Shown piece after piece: positions 7,718 to 7,960 of a stretch of 7,960 nt of DNA. This DNA is from Mariprofundaceae bacterium. Lineage in GTDB: Bacteria; Pseudomonadota; Zetaproteobacteria; Mariprofundales; Mariprofundaceae. Position 1 is the stretch's first letter; each line of letters begins with the position of its first letter. The notes below the pieces were generated by a model. The model did not search any database. It had not been told where the DNA came from and was given only the letters and a program-made list of their open reading frames with translations. The DNA is taken from NCBI GenBank assembly GCA_030950825.1, contig JAUZQT010000149.1, positions 1 through 7,960 of the forward strand, written 5' to 3'. The translations under genes were made by a program, and so were the position numbers.

Positions 7718-7730
7718 TTAGCCTTCGCAA

Positions 7731-7960
7731 ATGCAAATTCAAAACAATATCAAACAGAAATTGTTGGAAGCAGATTCCATCCGAATTGTTCGCCATATGA
7801 TATGTGATAACCCCAGCTCAAATCGATCCGAAATATCACGACTTGTATGTGAGCACTTTGGTTTTTATAACGCAAAAGACAAGCCTCAACAGTCGGGTTG
7901 TCTAAAAGCATTGCGTGAACTTGAGAAGCCAGAGCATTATATATTACCAGATCCCCGTTC
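7731..7960 (+). CDS. Partial DUF4338/DruA-like, probably transposase-associated protein (N-terminal 76 aa)
   Basis: The frame is open from ATG at 7731 to the right edge; an in-frame TAG at 7719 rules out an earlier ATG. The visible residues have the form IRxVRHMICDNPSSNRSEISRLVCEHFGF, then QSGCLKALRELEK, then YILPDP. That spacing of a helical SRSEISR-type segment, a conserved Cys-Leu-x-x-Leu-x-x-Leu helix and an LP turn recalls the N-terminal winged-helix-like region of DUF4338 proteins. These are annotated either as transposases with this N-terminus or as DruA of the Druantia anti-phage system. The catalytic part is outside the window, so the two cannot be separated from the protein alone. 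The similarity of the DNA just upstream to a transposon end favours a transposase. No good ribosome site is seen, as is common for transposases. It is the only plus-strand gene and is divergent from icd. Confidence 0.6.
   Translation, partial: MQIQNNIKQKLLEADSIRIVRHMICDNPSSNRSEISRLVCEHFGFYNAKDKPQQSGCLKALRELEKPEHYILPDPR

Noticed and set aside
7731..7960. A Druantia anti-phage system beginning at the right edge
   Set aside because: Only a DUF4338-like N-terminus is visible and no other Druantia gene is present; the transposon-like end upstream makes a transposase more likely.

Overview
The window is chromosomal DNA from a proteobacterium. Gamma- or Zetaproteobacteria is my best guess, from the idh, recA, recX, alaS gene set and the protein sequences; no rRNA or other taxonomic marker is present. 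The housekeeping genes look to be in the mid-40s % GC by eye, and the left-edge gene is clearly more AT-rich.

Layout: every complete gene is on the minus strand, so transcription runs right to left. A monomeric NADP-dependent isocitrate dehydrogenase gene (5344-7572) comes first. A 251-bp spacer follows, then a tight three-gene unit: recA (4079-5092), recX (3608-4075) and alaS (991-3603), separated by only 3 and 4 bases. After a further 220-bp spacer comes an AT-rich DNA cytosine-5 methyltransferase gene that runs off the left edge (1-770). At the right edge a plus-strand gene begins (7731 onward). Its 76 visible residues resemble the N-terminal winged-helix-like region of DUF4338/DruA-type, transposase-associated proteins.

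The core genes are conventional and look intact, with all key catalytic residues I could check. The interest lies in the spacers. (1) The alaS-methyltransferase spacer holds a complete 150-bp MITE-like element: perfect 19-bp terminal inverted repeats and a perfect 7-bp target duplication. (2) The recA leader holds a second, unrelated 161-bp palindromic element, bounded by CTAG on both sides and directly abutting a probable LexA (SOS) box. The insertion therefore separates the putative operator from the recA gene. (3) The left end of that second element resembles the sequence at about 7639-7680, just upstream of the right-edge gene. This suggests the right-edge gene belongs to a related autonomous element inserted about 70 bp upstream of idh.

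Functionally, recA and recX form a recombinase/modulator pair under likely SOS control, with alaS translated from the same tight cluster. idh is an independent TCA-cycle gene. The methyltransferase is probably an acquired restriction-modification or orphan methylation gene.
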